Made by a program: the position numbers and the translations under genes
The notes under the pieces: generated by a model
Databases searched by the model: none
What the model was told of the DNA's origin: nothing
Seen by the model: the letters and a program-made list of their open reading frames with translations, nothing else
Origin: Croceicoccus sp.
Lineage (GTDB): Bacteria; Pseudomonadota; Alphaproteobacteria; Sphingomonadales; Sphingomonadaceae
Length of the DNA: 64,000 nt
Reading direction: 5' to 3'
NCBI GenBank assembly: GCA_002694745.1
Contig: NZMY01000053.1
Span: forward strand, 1 to 64,000
Shown: one piece after another, positions 37,449 to 46,809 of the stretch
Numbering within the stretch: the stretch's first letter is position 1
Layout of the letters: every line of letters starts with the position of its first letter

Positions 37449-37970
37449 GATGGCGAAATTCTTCCTGTTCTGCTTGCGGTCGGCCGAATGCATGTCCTTG
37501 TGGCATGCGCATCCGGCTGGGCGGGGGTTGCTCTATCACCGCGATCGCACGGCGGGCAAGCTTTCAGCACGAGCCTGTGTGACACGGGGCTGAACGAGTC
37601 GCGAGGGGAATCCATGGGAGCGCTATCACGCCCGCATGTAAGTTTCGTCGGCGCCCCGCTCGGACATGCTGTCGATTTCATGCAACAGCAACAATCAAGA
37701 GTCACATGTGGCGGCCTAAATCGCTTTGCAGGCTTTGGTTTTTCGTTTTATACACAGACCTGCACACCGCATCTTGCGTTTGGCTTGTCGAGTCGACGCA
37801 AATCTCGCAAACGACCGCGGGGTGCGGGTCTTGCGATCGCCGCGGCTGATGGCCACATCGGCATATTCGCAAGGTGGTTAACGTGCCGGTCAGGCGGTTC
37901 GTGAGAGCCGCGACTGAACTAGGTCCAAGGCGGGGCGATACCCGTCGGGATCGCAGGGAATTGGATTGAG

Positions 37971-38789
37971 GTGGACGTGACCGTGTTGGGGGCTCTTGGC
38001 AGAAAGCGCGTGGCGCATGCGGCGATGGCCGCTGCGGCAGTCTGTGCATTCGGTGCCGCTCTGCCGCCCGCCGTAGCCGCCGTTTCCGATCTTGTGGCCG
38101 CCGATGATTCGCGCCGTTCCCTCAGCATCGCCGCCGGCGGTGATCTTGGCGGTTTTACGCCTGCTTCTGCCGATCCGCGCCTGCTCGCCTCGCTGGCTTC
38201 CATTCGTGAGGGCGCGAAGGGCGATGCAGGTATGTTCCGCTTTACGCCCGCCGGGGTGAAGGAAGCCGCCAGTCGTGCGGTGACCGTTGCCGTTCGCGTC
38301 GATTCGTCGATCGCGCGGTCCAATTCGCTGCGCAAGACCGCCGCTTCGGGTGAGACGGGGCTGGGTGTCGCCGGTGTTGCGCCGGTCGCCTTCAACCTGG
38401 GCATGGCACGCGGCTATCAAAGCTTCTCGCAGTCGGCGAAGATTTCAGACGCCATCGAACCCGGTCTGGGCAAGAGTTTCCTTCCCGAAGGGGTGAAGGA
38501 AATTGATGCGCCCGATCTGTCGCGGTTTACGCCCGCCAAGAAGAAGTCGGGCGAAAGCCGCTTTGGCGGTGTCGTGGAACTGAACGAAGGCGTCGTTCCC
38601 GGCCGCGCACCGCGCACCTTTGCGGATGGTGAGCAATCGGTCGATGTCAGCGGTTCCTATCGCGTGACGGGCAATCTGCGCGTGACGGCCGGCGTTCGCT
38701 ATTCGGCAGAGCGTGAGCGACTGGGCTCCATCGCTGATGGCCAGCAGGACAACCAGTCCGTCTATGTCGGGACCCGTTTCCGCTTCTAA
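37971..38789 (+). CDS. Secreted/outer-membrane hypothetical protein with repeated FTPA motifs
   Basis: Signal peptide AAMAAAAVCAFGAALPPAVAA; three FTPA motifs; C-term VYVGTRFRF. Confidence 0.6.
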   Translation: MDVTVLGALGRKRVAHAAMAAAAVCAFGAALPPAVAAVSDLVAADDSRRSLSIAAGGDLGGFTPASADPRLLASLASIREGAKGDAGMFRFTPAGVKEAASRAVTVAVRVDSSIARSNSLRKTAASGETGLGVAGVAPVAFNLGMARGYQSFSQSAKISDAIEPGLGKSFLPEGVKEIDAPDLSRFTPAKKKSGESRFGGVVELNEGVVPGRAPRTFADGEQSVDVSGSYRVTGNLRVTAGVRYSAERERLGSIADGQQDNQSVYVGTRFRF

Positions 38790-38979
38790 AGGTGCGGGAC
38801 AATTGTCCTGACCGCCGTCTACCTGCGTCGACCTGCGGGGCTTGCGACCGCAACGTCGCCTCTTCGTCAAATTGCTGATCCATCGGGGCTTACGGCGCAA
38901 CGGAATTCCGCTTGCCGCCTTTTTGACGAGTGCCTAGGCTCGTGGTCGGAGAGGGTGCAGAACTGAAGGGGAAGCACGG

Positions 38980-39702
38980 ATGAGCAGAGTGGCAGTCGTC
39001 ACGGGCGGCACGCGCGGTATTGGCGAAGGTATCAGCCTTGCCCTGAAAGATATGGGCTATACCGTGGTCGCGAACTATGGCGGGAATGAGCAGAAGGCGC
39101 AGGAATTCACTGAGAATACCGGCATTCCCAGTTACAAATTCGACGTCGGCGATCACGATGCCGTCATGGCGGGATGCCAGCAGATTGCATCCGACGTCGG
39201 CGAAATCGACATCGTCGTGAATAATGCGGGCATCACGCGCGACGGCGTGCTCCACAGGATGAGCTGGGACGACTGGAACGAGGTGATGCGTATCAACCTC
39301 GGCGGTTGTTTTAACATGGCCAAGGCGACCTTTCCCGGCATGCGCGAGCGCAAGTGGGGCCGCATCGTCAATATCGGATCGGTCAACGGGCAGGCGGGCC
39401 AGTACGGCCAGGTGAACTATGCCGCTGCCAAGTCCGGCATTCACGGTTTCACCAAGGCGCTGGCGCAGGAAGGCGCGAAATATGGCGTTACGGTCAACGC
39501 CATCGCTCCGGGCTATATCGATACCGACATGGTGGCGGCTGTGCCCGAGCCGGTGCTTGAGAAGATCATCGCGAAGATCCCCGTCGGCCGGCTGGGCCAT
39601 GCCGACGAGATCGCGCGCGGTGTCGCATTCCTGTGCGCGGAAGAGGCCACCTTCGTGACCGGCGCGACGCTGTCGATCAACGGCGGCCAGCACATGTATT
39701 GA
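38980..39702 (+). CDS. phaB: Acetoacetyl-CoA reductase
   Basis: SDR: VVTGGTRGIGEGIS, NNAGITRD, NIGSVNGQAGQYGQVNYAAAKSG. Confidence 0.92.
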   Translation: MSRVAVVTGGTRGIGEGISLALKDMGYTVVANYGGNEQKAQEFTENTGIPSYKFDVGDHDAVMAGCQQIASDVGEIDIVVNNAGITRDGVLHRMSWDDWNEVMRINLGGCFNMAKATFPGMRERKWGRIVNIGSVNGQAGQYGQVNYAAAKSGIHGFTKALAQEGAKYGVTVNAIAPGYIDTDMVAAVPEPVLEKIIAKIPVGRLGHADEIARGVAFLCAEEATFVTGATLSINGGQHMY

Positions 39703-39729
39703 TTGCCTTTCGCCGAAAGGGCGCAAGGA

Positions 39730-39762
39730 AAAAGGGGCAGGCGTCCGGCGCCTGCCCCTTTT
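39730..39762. terminator. Bidirectional intrinsic terminator between phaB and ctrA
   Basis: AAAAGGGGCAGGCG/CGCCTGCCCCTTTT 14-bp perfect stem, 5-nt loop. Confidence 0.92.
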
Positions 39763-39787
39763 CGTTTGTCCAGCCGTTGGCGAGCGA

Positions 39788-40483
39788 TCAGGCCGCCTGC
39801 GCCTCCGCACCCGGATCGCGCAGCACATAGCCGCGGCCCCAGACCGTTTCGATGTAATTGTCGCCGCTGCAGGCCGTCGCCAGCTTCTTGCGCAGCTTGC
39901 AGATGAAGACGTCGATGATCTTGAGTTCGGGCTCGTCCATCCCATTATAAAGATGGTTGAGGAACATTTCCTTGGTCAGCGTCGTGCCCTTGCGAAGCGA
40001 GAGCAGCTCCAGCATCGCATATTCCTTGCCGGTCAGATGCACGCGAGCACCGTCGACTTCGACCGTCTTGGTGTCGAGATTGACCGAGAGCTTGCCGGTG
40101 CGGATCACCGACTGCGAGTGGCCCTTGGAACGGCGCACCACGGCGTGGATGCGGGCGACCAGTTCCTCGCGGTGGAAAGGCTTGGTCACGTAATCGTCGG
40201 CACCAAAGCCAAAACTGCGGACCTTGGAATCCATCTCGGCAATGCCCGACAGGATCAGCACCGGCGTCTGCACCTTGGCGACGCGCAGCTTCTTGAGCAC
40301 GTCATAGCCATGCATGTCGGGCAGGTTCAGGTCGAGCAGGATGATGTCGTAATCATAGAGCTTGCCGAGATCGAGGCCCTCTTCACCAAGGTCGGTCTGG
40401 TAAACGTTGAACCCCTCGGTTGTGAGCATCAGTTCGATGGCCTTTGCCGTCGTCGGCTCGTCTTCGATCAGCAGGATACGCAT
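39788..40483 (-). CDS. ctrA: Cell-cycle response regulator CtrA
   Basis: [97 protein letters not shown]-type C-term. Confidence 0.97.
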   Translation of the reverse strand: MRILLIEDEPTTAKAIELMLTTEGFNVYQTDLGEEGLDLGKLYDYDIILLDLNLPDMHGYDVLKKLRVAKVQTPVLILSGIAEMDSKVRSFGFGADDYVTKPFHREELVARIHAVVRRSKGHSQSVIRTGKLSVNLDTKTVEVDGARVHLTGKEYAMLELLSLRKGTTLTKEMFLNHLYNGMDEPELKIIDVFICKLRKKLATACSGDNYIETVWGRGYVLRDPGAEAQAA

Positions 40484-40580
40484 ATGGTTTAGCCCCCTTG
40501 AAGGTCGGCTCATCCACCCTGTCGGGAGCCAACCGTAAACGCGATGTTCAATTAACCATACGAAAGGTGACCCAGAAAGG

Positions 40581-40604
40581 TTAATAAAGCTTAAAAGGTC
40601 TTAA
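40581..40604. promoter_or_regulatory. Phased TTAA half-sites upstream of ctrA
   Basis: TTAATAAAGC TTAAAAGGTC TTAA, TTAA at 40581, 40591, 40601. Confidence 0.55.
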
Positions 40605-40716
40605 CGGAGAATTTTGAGTTATGATTGCAACAGTTTCCGGCCGCAAAACCCGTTTTTGAATCGCGCGCGGCACGATCCGAATCGGACCTGGCAATCTTTC
40701 GACGAAAGCTCGGCGT

Positions 40717-42189
40717 TCAGCCTGCGCGGGCCAGGGCCTTTTGACGCCGCCGCTGTACCGACGAACCCAGTCCCGCCGCCTCGCGATATTTGGCGACGGT
40801 GCGGCGAGCGATTTCGTAACCCTGTTTCTTCAGTTCGGTGACCAGCGCGTCGTCGGACAGGATGGCATCGGCCGGTTCGGCATCGATCAGCGTCTTGATC
40901 GCCGCCTTGACCGCCTCGGCAGAGGCCGCGCCCTGATCGATTGATGGGTCCGCTCCGCCCGAAGAGCTGACGCCTGAGGCGAAGAAGAAGCGCAATTCGA
41001 AACAGCCGCGCGGGCAGTGCAGGAACTTGTTGGCGGTGACGCGGCTGACGGTCGATTCGTGCAGCTCGGTCGCCTCGGCCACCTCGCGCCGCGTCAGCGG
41101 GACGAGGGCGGACACGCCGCGCAGGAAGAAGCCTTCCTGCCTGCGCACGATTTCACGCGCCACCGTCAGGATCGTGCGTTGCCGCTGATCCAGCGCGCGG
41201 ACGAGGCGGTTGGCATCGGCCAGCTGCTCGCCCAGCCAGCTGCTGGCTGCCTTGTCGCGGCAGGACGGGCTGACGCGGGCATGATAGGCCCTGTCGACGA
41301 CCAGCCGTGGCAGGTTTTCGCGGTTCAGCGACACCAGCCATCCCGACACGCCGCCGCCGCGAACGAGCACGTCCGGCACGACGGGCGGGGCAGGCTCCAC
41401 CCCGAACATATGGCCGGGACGCGGATCGCAGCTGCGGATATCGGCGATCATTTGCGCCAGATCCTCGTCATCGGCGCGGCACATGCGCTTGAGCTGCGCA
41501 AAATTGCCCTTCGCCAGCAGATCGAGATTGTTGAGCATCAGCGTGATGCAGGGATCCAGCCGGTCCCGCTCGGCCAGTTGCAGCGAGATGCATTCGGCCA
41601 GATCGCGCGCGCCCACGCCCGTGGGTTCCAGCGACTGCACCATGCGCAGGGCCGTTTCGGCATCGCCGCGCGATACGCCAAGATCGTTCGCCAGTTCCTC
41701 GAGCGGAACGGTCAGATAGCCCGCCTCGTCCAGCCGCCCGATAATCTGGCGGGCGATGAACATCTGCTCCGGCGTGCCATGCACGAGGTAAAGCTGTTCG
41801 TGCAGATGTTCGGACAGCGTCGGCCCGCCGCCGGACGCAAAATCGGAAAAATCGCCATCGAAGCCGCTGCCGCCCGCGCCCGATGAGGAGAAGTCGCCGA
41901 AATCGCCGGTATCTCGATCGCGGTCGAGCGATTCGGGCGCGAGATCGAGCGCACTTTCGCCGCCGGGGGCGCCCGCTTCGGCAGGCTCTTCCGATTTGGG
42001 ATCGATCTTCTTCTCGACCTCGCCTTCCTGACCCGACACGCGCAGCAGCGGATTGGCGGCCGCGGCGTCCATCAGCACGGCCTCAAGCTCTAGATTCGAC
42101 AATTGCAGCAGGCCGATCGCCTGCTTTAGCTGGGGCGTCATCACCAGCGATTGCGATTGTCTGAGGTCGAGGCGGGGTGCGAGTGTCAT
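40717..42189 (-). CDS. rpoN: RNA polymerase sigma-54 factor
   Basis: MTLAPRLDLRQSQSLVMTPQLKQAIGLLQLSNLEL; C-terminal RpoN-box equivalent ARRTVAKYREAAGL. Confidence 0.96.
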   Translation of the reverse strand: MTLAPRLDLRQSQSLVMTPQLKQAIGLLQLSNLELEAVLMDAAAANPLLRVSGQEGEVEKKIDPKSEEPAEAGAPGGESALDLAPESLDRDRDTGDFGDFSSSGAGGSGFDGDFSDFASGGGPTLSEHLHEQLYLVHGTPEQMFIARQIIGRLDEAGYLTVPLEELANDLGVSRGDAETALRMVQSLEPTGVGARDLAECISLQLAERDRLDPCITLMLNNLDLLAKGNFAQLKRMCRADDEDLAQMIADIRSCDPRPGHMFGVEPAPPVVPDVLVRGGGVSGWLVSLNRENLPRLVVDRAYHARVSPSCRDKAASSWLGEQLADANRLVRALDQRQRTILTVAREIVRRQEGFFLRGVSALVPLTRREVAEATELHESTVSRVTANKFLHCPRGCFELRFFFASGVSSSGGADPSIDQGAASAEAVKAAIKTLIDAEPADAILSDDALVTELKKQGYEIARRTVAKYREAAGLGSSVQRRRQKALARAG

Positions 42190-42228
42190 GGGGAAGGGCT
42201 GGTCATCGTCTTGCGCATTCGCATCACA

Positions 42229-43227
42229 TCACAGCGTGAAGCCTTCGCCCAGATAGAGCCGGCGCACATCCTCATTCGCGACGAGGTCCTCGGGGCTGCC
42301 CGCGAACAGCACCTGTCCGCCATAGATGATCGCCGCGCGATCGACGATTTCGAGCGTCTCGCGCACATTGTGGTCGGTGATGAGCACGCCGATGCCCCTG
42401 TCCTTCAGATCGATGACAAGGCTGCGGATATCGCTGATTGACAGCGGATCGATGCCGGCGAAGGGTTCGTCCAGCAGCATGATCGACGGCTTTGCGGCCA
42501 GCGCGCGCGCAATCTCGCACCGCCGGCGTTCGCCGCCCGGCAGCGCCATCGCGGGGCTTTCGCGCAGCCGCGTCAGCCCGAACTCGTCGAGCAGGCGCTC
42601 AAGCTCGCGCGAGCGGCTGGCGGCGTCGGGTTCCGACAGTTCGAGCACGCTGGAAATGTTCTGCTCGACCGTCATGCCGCGAAAGATCGAGGTTTCCTGC
42701 GGCAGATAACCCAGGCCCAGGATCGCGCGGCGATACATCGGCAGGTTGGTGATGTCTTCGCCGTCTAGAAGGATTCGTCCCGAATCGGGTTTGACCAGAC
42801 CCATGACCGAATAGAAGCAGGTCGTCTTGCCAGCGCCATTGGGACCCAGCAGACCCAGCACTTCACCCTTGGCCACGCTGAGCGAGATGTCCGACAGGAC
42901 GACCCGCTTGTCATAGCTTTTCGCGATCGACACCACTTCCAGCCCGCCGCTTGGCGGAATGGGAGGGGCCGCGGTTTCCGCCGGGTCCACCGAGGGGTCG
43001 AGAGTGGTCTGCGTGTCGATGATCGGGCCTCCACCTTTTTGATCCAGCCTGTCAGCGCCGCCTGACGAAGGCGCATCGAATGGGCCGACAATACCATCTT
43101 GGCGCGCCGATTGAAGCCCCGATCCCGGCCATGGTGGATCATTTGGCAGGATAATTGCATCCTCCCCCGATCGATTGGCACCCGCCCGGTCTGCCATCCA
43201 TCCCATTGCCCGCCCCATTGCCCACAC
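42229..43227 (-). CDS. lptB: LPS export ABC transporter ATP-binding protein LptB (N-terminus/start uncertain)
   Basis: LLGPNGAGKTTCFYSVMGLVKPDSGRILLDGEDITNLPMYRRAILGLGYLPQE; adjacent rpoN. Confidence 0.9.
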   Translation of the reverse strand: MWAMGRAMGWMADRAGANRSGEDAIILPNDPPWPGSGLQSARQDGIVGPFDAPSSGGADRLDQKGGGPIIDTQTTLDPSVDPAETAAPPIPPSGGLEVVSIAKSYDKRVVLSDISLSVAKGEVLGLLGPNGAGKTTCFYSVMGLVKPDSGRILLDGEDITNLPMYRRAILGLGYLPQETSIFRGMTVEQNISSVLELSEPDAASRSRELERLLDEFGLTRLRESPAMALPGGERRRCEIARALAAKPSIMLLDEPFAGIDPLSISDIRSLVIDLKDRGIGVLITDHNVRETLEIVDRAAIIYGGQVLFAGSPEDLVANEDVRRLYLGEGFTL

Positions 43228-43270
43228 GGCCGCATGTCCCTATCCGCGTTGCCATGACAGGAAAGACGAC

Positions 43271-44614
43271 ATGCTGAGCACGCAGGAAGCCGAACAACGC
43301 TGCGCCGATCTGATGGCGAAGGCGCGCGCGATGGGTGCCGATGCGGGCGATGCGGTCTATCTGGGCCGAAGCTCGCAATCGGTGGAGATGCGGCTGGGCA
43401 ATCTGGAAAGCGTGGATCGATCCGAATCGGAGCATCTGGGTCTTCGCGTCTTCGTGGGCCGCCGGAGCGCCACCGTCGGATCCAGCGCGCTCGATTCCGC
43501 GTCGCTGGACGAGCTGGCCGAGCGCGCCGTCGTCATGGCGAAAGGCGCGCCAGAAGATCCCTATGGCGGGCTTGCTCCCAAAGATATGCTGATGAAGGGG
43601 CCGCCCGCCGACCTGGACCTGATCTCCCCGGCGCCGGAGCCGGAAGCGCTGCGCAATACGGCGCTTGAGGTCGAGGACGCGGCCCGCAGCGTCGAGGGCG
43701 TGACCAATAGCGAAGGGGCGAGCGCGTCATTTGGCAGGGGCGTCGTCGCGCTGGCGACCAGTCACGGATTTTCCGGCGGCTACGAACAATCGCATCATTC
43801 GCGATCGGGCGCGGTGGTCGCGGGCAAGGGGAGCGGGATGGAGCGCGGCATGGCGTGGCGCATGGCCCATCATGTCGATGACATGCTCTCGCCCGCCGAG
43901 ATCGGGCGTCTGGCCGGCAGCCGGGCGGTGGAGCGGCTCAACCCCGGCAAGATGAAGAGCGGCCCCATGCCCGTGGTGTTCGACCGCCGGGCTGGCCGGT
44001 CGCTGATCGGTCATCTAGTGCACGCGATCTCCGGTTCTGAAATCGCGCGTGGGGCCAGCTTTCTGGCCGATGACGAGGGCAAGCGGATTTTCGCGCCCGG
44101 CATCACGATCACCGACGATCCGCTGCTGAAGCGCGGTCTGCGCTCGCACCCGTTCGACGGCGAGGGATTGCCGGTCGCCGCCAGCCGCCTTGTCGATGAC
44201 GGGGTACTGACCGGCTGGCTGCTCGATTCGGCGTCGGCGCGCAAGCTGGGGCGCAGGCCCACCGGCCATGCGGCGCGCGGCGGCGGCGGGTCTCCGGGCG
44301 TGTCGGCGTCCAACGTGACCTTGCTGCCCGGCGGCGAGACCGTTGCGGACATGATCGCCGACATTGCCGACGGGGTCTGGGTGACGGAGCTGATCGGACA
44401 GGGGTTCAGCGTGGTGACCGGCGACTACAGCCGCGGCGCATCGGGCTTTCGCATCGTCAATGGCGAGATTGCAGGCCCGGTTGCGGGAATCACCATCGCG
44501 GGTAACATGCGCGACATGTTCGCCAATATGCGGGCGGCCGACGATCTGGAAATGGTGCAGGCCTTCAACGTGCCCAGCCTCAGGATCGACGGGATGACGG
44601 TGGCGGGAGACTAG
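43271..44614 (+). CDS. TldD/PmbA family metallopeptidase
   Basis: GASASFGRGVVALATSHGFSG, VTELIGQGFSVVTGDYSRGASGF(R)IVNGEI, IAGNMRDMFANM. Confidence 0.92.
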   Translation: MLSTQEAEQRCADLMAKARAMGADAGDAVYLGRSSQSVEMRLGNLESVDRSESEHLGLRVFVGRRSATVGSSALDSASLDELAERAVVMAKGAPEDPYGGLAPKDMLMKGPPADLDLISPAPEPEALRNTALEVEDAARSVEGVTNSEGASASFGRGVVALATSHGFSGGYEQSHHSRSGAVVAGKGSGMERGMAWRMAHHVDDMLSPAEIGRLAGSRAVERLNPGKMKSGPMPVVFDRRAGRSLIGHLVHAISGSEIARGASFLADDEGKRIFAPGITITDDPLLKRGLRSHPFDGEGLPVAASRLVDDGVLTGWLLDSASARKLGRRPTGHAARGGGGSPGVSASNVTLLPGGETVADMIADIADGVWVTELIGQGFSVVTGDYSRGASGFRIVNGEIAGPVAGITIAGNMRDMFANMRAADDLEMVQAFNVPSLRIDGMTVAGD

Positions 44615-44617
44615 GCG

Positions 44618-46000
44618 ATGCGGCGCGTGATTCTATCCCTCATGGCGCCGCTGATGCTGATCCCGTCCTTGCCCGCCAGCGCGGCGGCCATACTGGGCGC
44701 CGCCGCCGAGGAACCGGCTGCCGAGGCCGAACCGGCGGTCACCGGCGCGATCGAGGCCGAGCGCGACGCGAACGAAGACCAGCGCATAGCCGAACGGATC
44801 CGCGGCATTTTTGCGGCAATCGATTCGCTGTCGCATATCGAGGTGGCAGTAGAACAGGGCGTCGTCAGCCTGAGCGGAACCGTCGCCCAGCCGGAACAGG
44901 TCGAGCAGGCTGCCGCCATCGCCGGACGCGTGGCCGGGGTGGTAACGGTCGACAACCGGATCGAGCGCGATGTCGCCGTATCAACCAATATCGCGCCTGC
45001 CGTCGACAATATCGTGGCCCAGTCGAAGGGTCTGGTGCGCATGCTGCCCCTGCTGGCAGTCGCATTGGTCGTCGCCGCGCTGGTGTTCTGGCTCGGCGCG
45101 TGGCTTTCGAACCGCAAGGCGCTATGGCGGCGGGTGTCCCCCAACGGTTTCGTCGCCGAACTGCTGTCGAGCGCGGTGCAGTTCGTGGGGGTGCTTTTCG
45201 GCATCTACCTTGCGCTCAAGATCCTTGGGGCAACCGCCTTGCTGGGCGCGCTGCTGGGCATCGGCGGCGTCATCGGCATCGCCATCGGTTTTGCCGTGCG
45301 CGACACGATCGACAACTATATCTCGTCGGTCATGCTGTCGCTGCGCCAGCCGTTCAGGGCCAACGACCATGTCGTCATCGGAGAGGACGAGGGGCGCGTG
45401 GTGCGGCTGACCAGCCGCGCGACAATATTGATGACGCTGGACGGCAATCATCTGCGCATCCCCAATTCCACCGTCTTCAAGGCGGTGATCCTGAATTATA
45501 CGCGCAATCCCCAGCGGCGCTTCGAATTCGACCTAGGCGTCGATGCCGATGACGATCCGGTCGATGCGATGGAAGTGGGCGTGAAGGCGGTCAGCGCGCT
45601 CGACTATGTGCTCGACGATCCCAAACCCGTCGCACGCATCGTCGAGGTGGGCGATTCGAACATCGTGCTGCGATTCCTCGCATGGCTCGATCAGGAGCAG
45701 ACCGACTTCTACAAGGGCCGCAGCCTTGCGATCCGGGCCGGCAAGGTGGCGCTGGAGGATGCGGGCTTTGCCTTGCCCGAACCGATCTATCGCCTGCGCA
45801 TGGATCCGCGCAGCGCCCCCGTCACGACGGCCACGTCGCAGGATGCGGACCGCGAGAAGGCTTCCATGGGAAGGGGCCAGCGCCCTGCAGACGCGGAAGC
45901 CACCGACCTGCGCCCCGAAAGCCATGTCGCGCAAATGGTGGAGCGCGAGCGCGCAGAAACGGGCGGCGACCTGCTCGATTCGGGACGGCCCATCGAGTGA
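44618..46000 (+). CDS. BON-domain mechanosensitive (MscS-type) ion channel
   Basis: BON-like IEVAVEQGVVSLSGTVAQPEQVEQAAAIAGRVAGVVTVDNRIERDV followed by MscS core GIGGVIGIAIGFAVRDTIDNYISSVMLSLRQPF. Confidence 0.9.
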   Translation: MRRVILSLMAPLMLIPSLPASAAAILGAAAEEPAAEAEPAVTGAIEAERDANEDQRIAERIRGIFAAIDSLSHIEVAVEQGVVSLSGTVAQPEQVEQAAAIAGRVAGVVTVDNRIERDVAVSTNIAPAVDNIVAQSKGLVRMLPLLAVALVVAALVFWLGAWLSNRKALWRRVSPNGFVAELLSSAVQFVGVLFGIYLALKILGATALLGALLGIGGVIGIAIGFAVRDTIDNYISSVMLSLRQPFRANDHVVIGEDEGRVVRLTSRATILMTLDGNHLRIPNSTVFKAVILNYTRNPQRRFEFDLGVDADDDPVDAMEVGVKAVSALDYVLDDPKPVARIVEVGDSNIVLRFLAWLDQEQTDFYKGRSLAIRAGKVALEDAGFALPEPIYRLRMDPRSAPVTTATSQDADREKASMGRGQRPADAEATDLRPESHVAQMVERERAETGGDLLDSGRPIE

Positions 46001-46009
46001 TACGCAAAA

Positions 46010-46037
46010 GGGCCGCCCGGATTGTTCCGGACGGCCC
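46010..46037. terminator. Intrinsic terminator between MscS gene and ppa
   Basis: GGGCCGCCCGGA-TTGT-TCCGGACGGCCC hairpin, AAAA 5' side. Confidence 0.75.
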
Positions 46038-46062
46038 CATGCGAATGGCTTTGATCTGCCGA

Positions 46063-46602
46063 TCAGGCGGACTTTGCTTCCTTGGCGCGTTCGATCGCCT
46101 CGCGGATGACACGGCGCGCTTCTTCCGCCCCGCCCCAGGTGCCGACGCGCACCCACTTCTCGCTCTCCAGATCCTTGTAGTGCGTGAAGAAATGCTCGAT
46201 CTGCTTCAGCACGATCTCGGGCAGATCGTCGAGTTCTTCCACCTTGGTGTAATAGGGGAAGGTCGAATCCACCGGCACGCAGACCAGCTTCTCGTCGCCG
46301 CCATGCTCGTCCTCGAGGTTCAGCACGGCGATGGGGCGGGCGCGCACGACACAGCCCGGAATAAAGGGGCTGCGCGCCACGACCAGCGCATCGAGCGGAT
46401 CGCCGTCGGGCGACAGCGTGTGCGGCACGAAGCCGTAATTGGCGGGATAGCGCATCGGCGTATGCAGGATGCGGTCTACGAAGAGGGCGCCCGATTCCTT
46501 GTCGAACTCGTACTTCACCGGTTCACCGCCGGTCGGAACCTCGATCACGACATTGAGGCTGTTGGGCGGATTGTCACCGGTGGGAATCATGTCGATACGC
46601 AT
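46063..46602 (-). CDS. ppa: Inorganic pyrophosphatase
   Basis: VIEVPTGGEPVKYEFDKESGALFVDRIL, GDPLDALVV. Confidence 0.96.
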   Translation of the reverse strand: MRIDMIPTGDNPPNSLNVVIEVPTGGEPVKYEFDKESGALFVDRILHTPMRYPANYGFVPHTLSPDGDPLDALVVARSPFIPGCVVRARPIAVLNLEDEHGGDEKLVCVPVDSTFPYYTKVEELDDLPEIVLKQIEHFFTHYKDLESEKWVRVGTWGGAEEARRVIREAIERAKEAKSA

Positions 46603-46809
46603 GGGTTCTGGGCCTTCGTTGTTATGATCTTGTCACCGGAACCGGCCGCGCTGCGTTGCACAAGCCGGTCCCAAGGTCGCAGGATTGCCCGCGGGCTCTA
46701 GCGCCGTGGAGGGCTCCGGCCAAGGGGGTTAACCCCGCTGCGCCATCGCCCCACCGAATTGCCGCAGCTGCGAACGCTCCATCGGGGGCGTCCGCAGCCG
46801 CGTGCGCGT

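Noticed and set aside
39949-39960. ATTATAAAG motif resembling the SahR-like operator half-site
   Set aside because: Inside the ctrA coding sequence and lacks the second CTTTATA arm.
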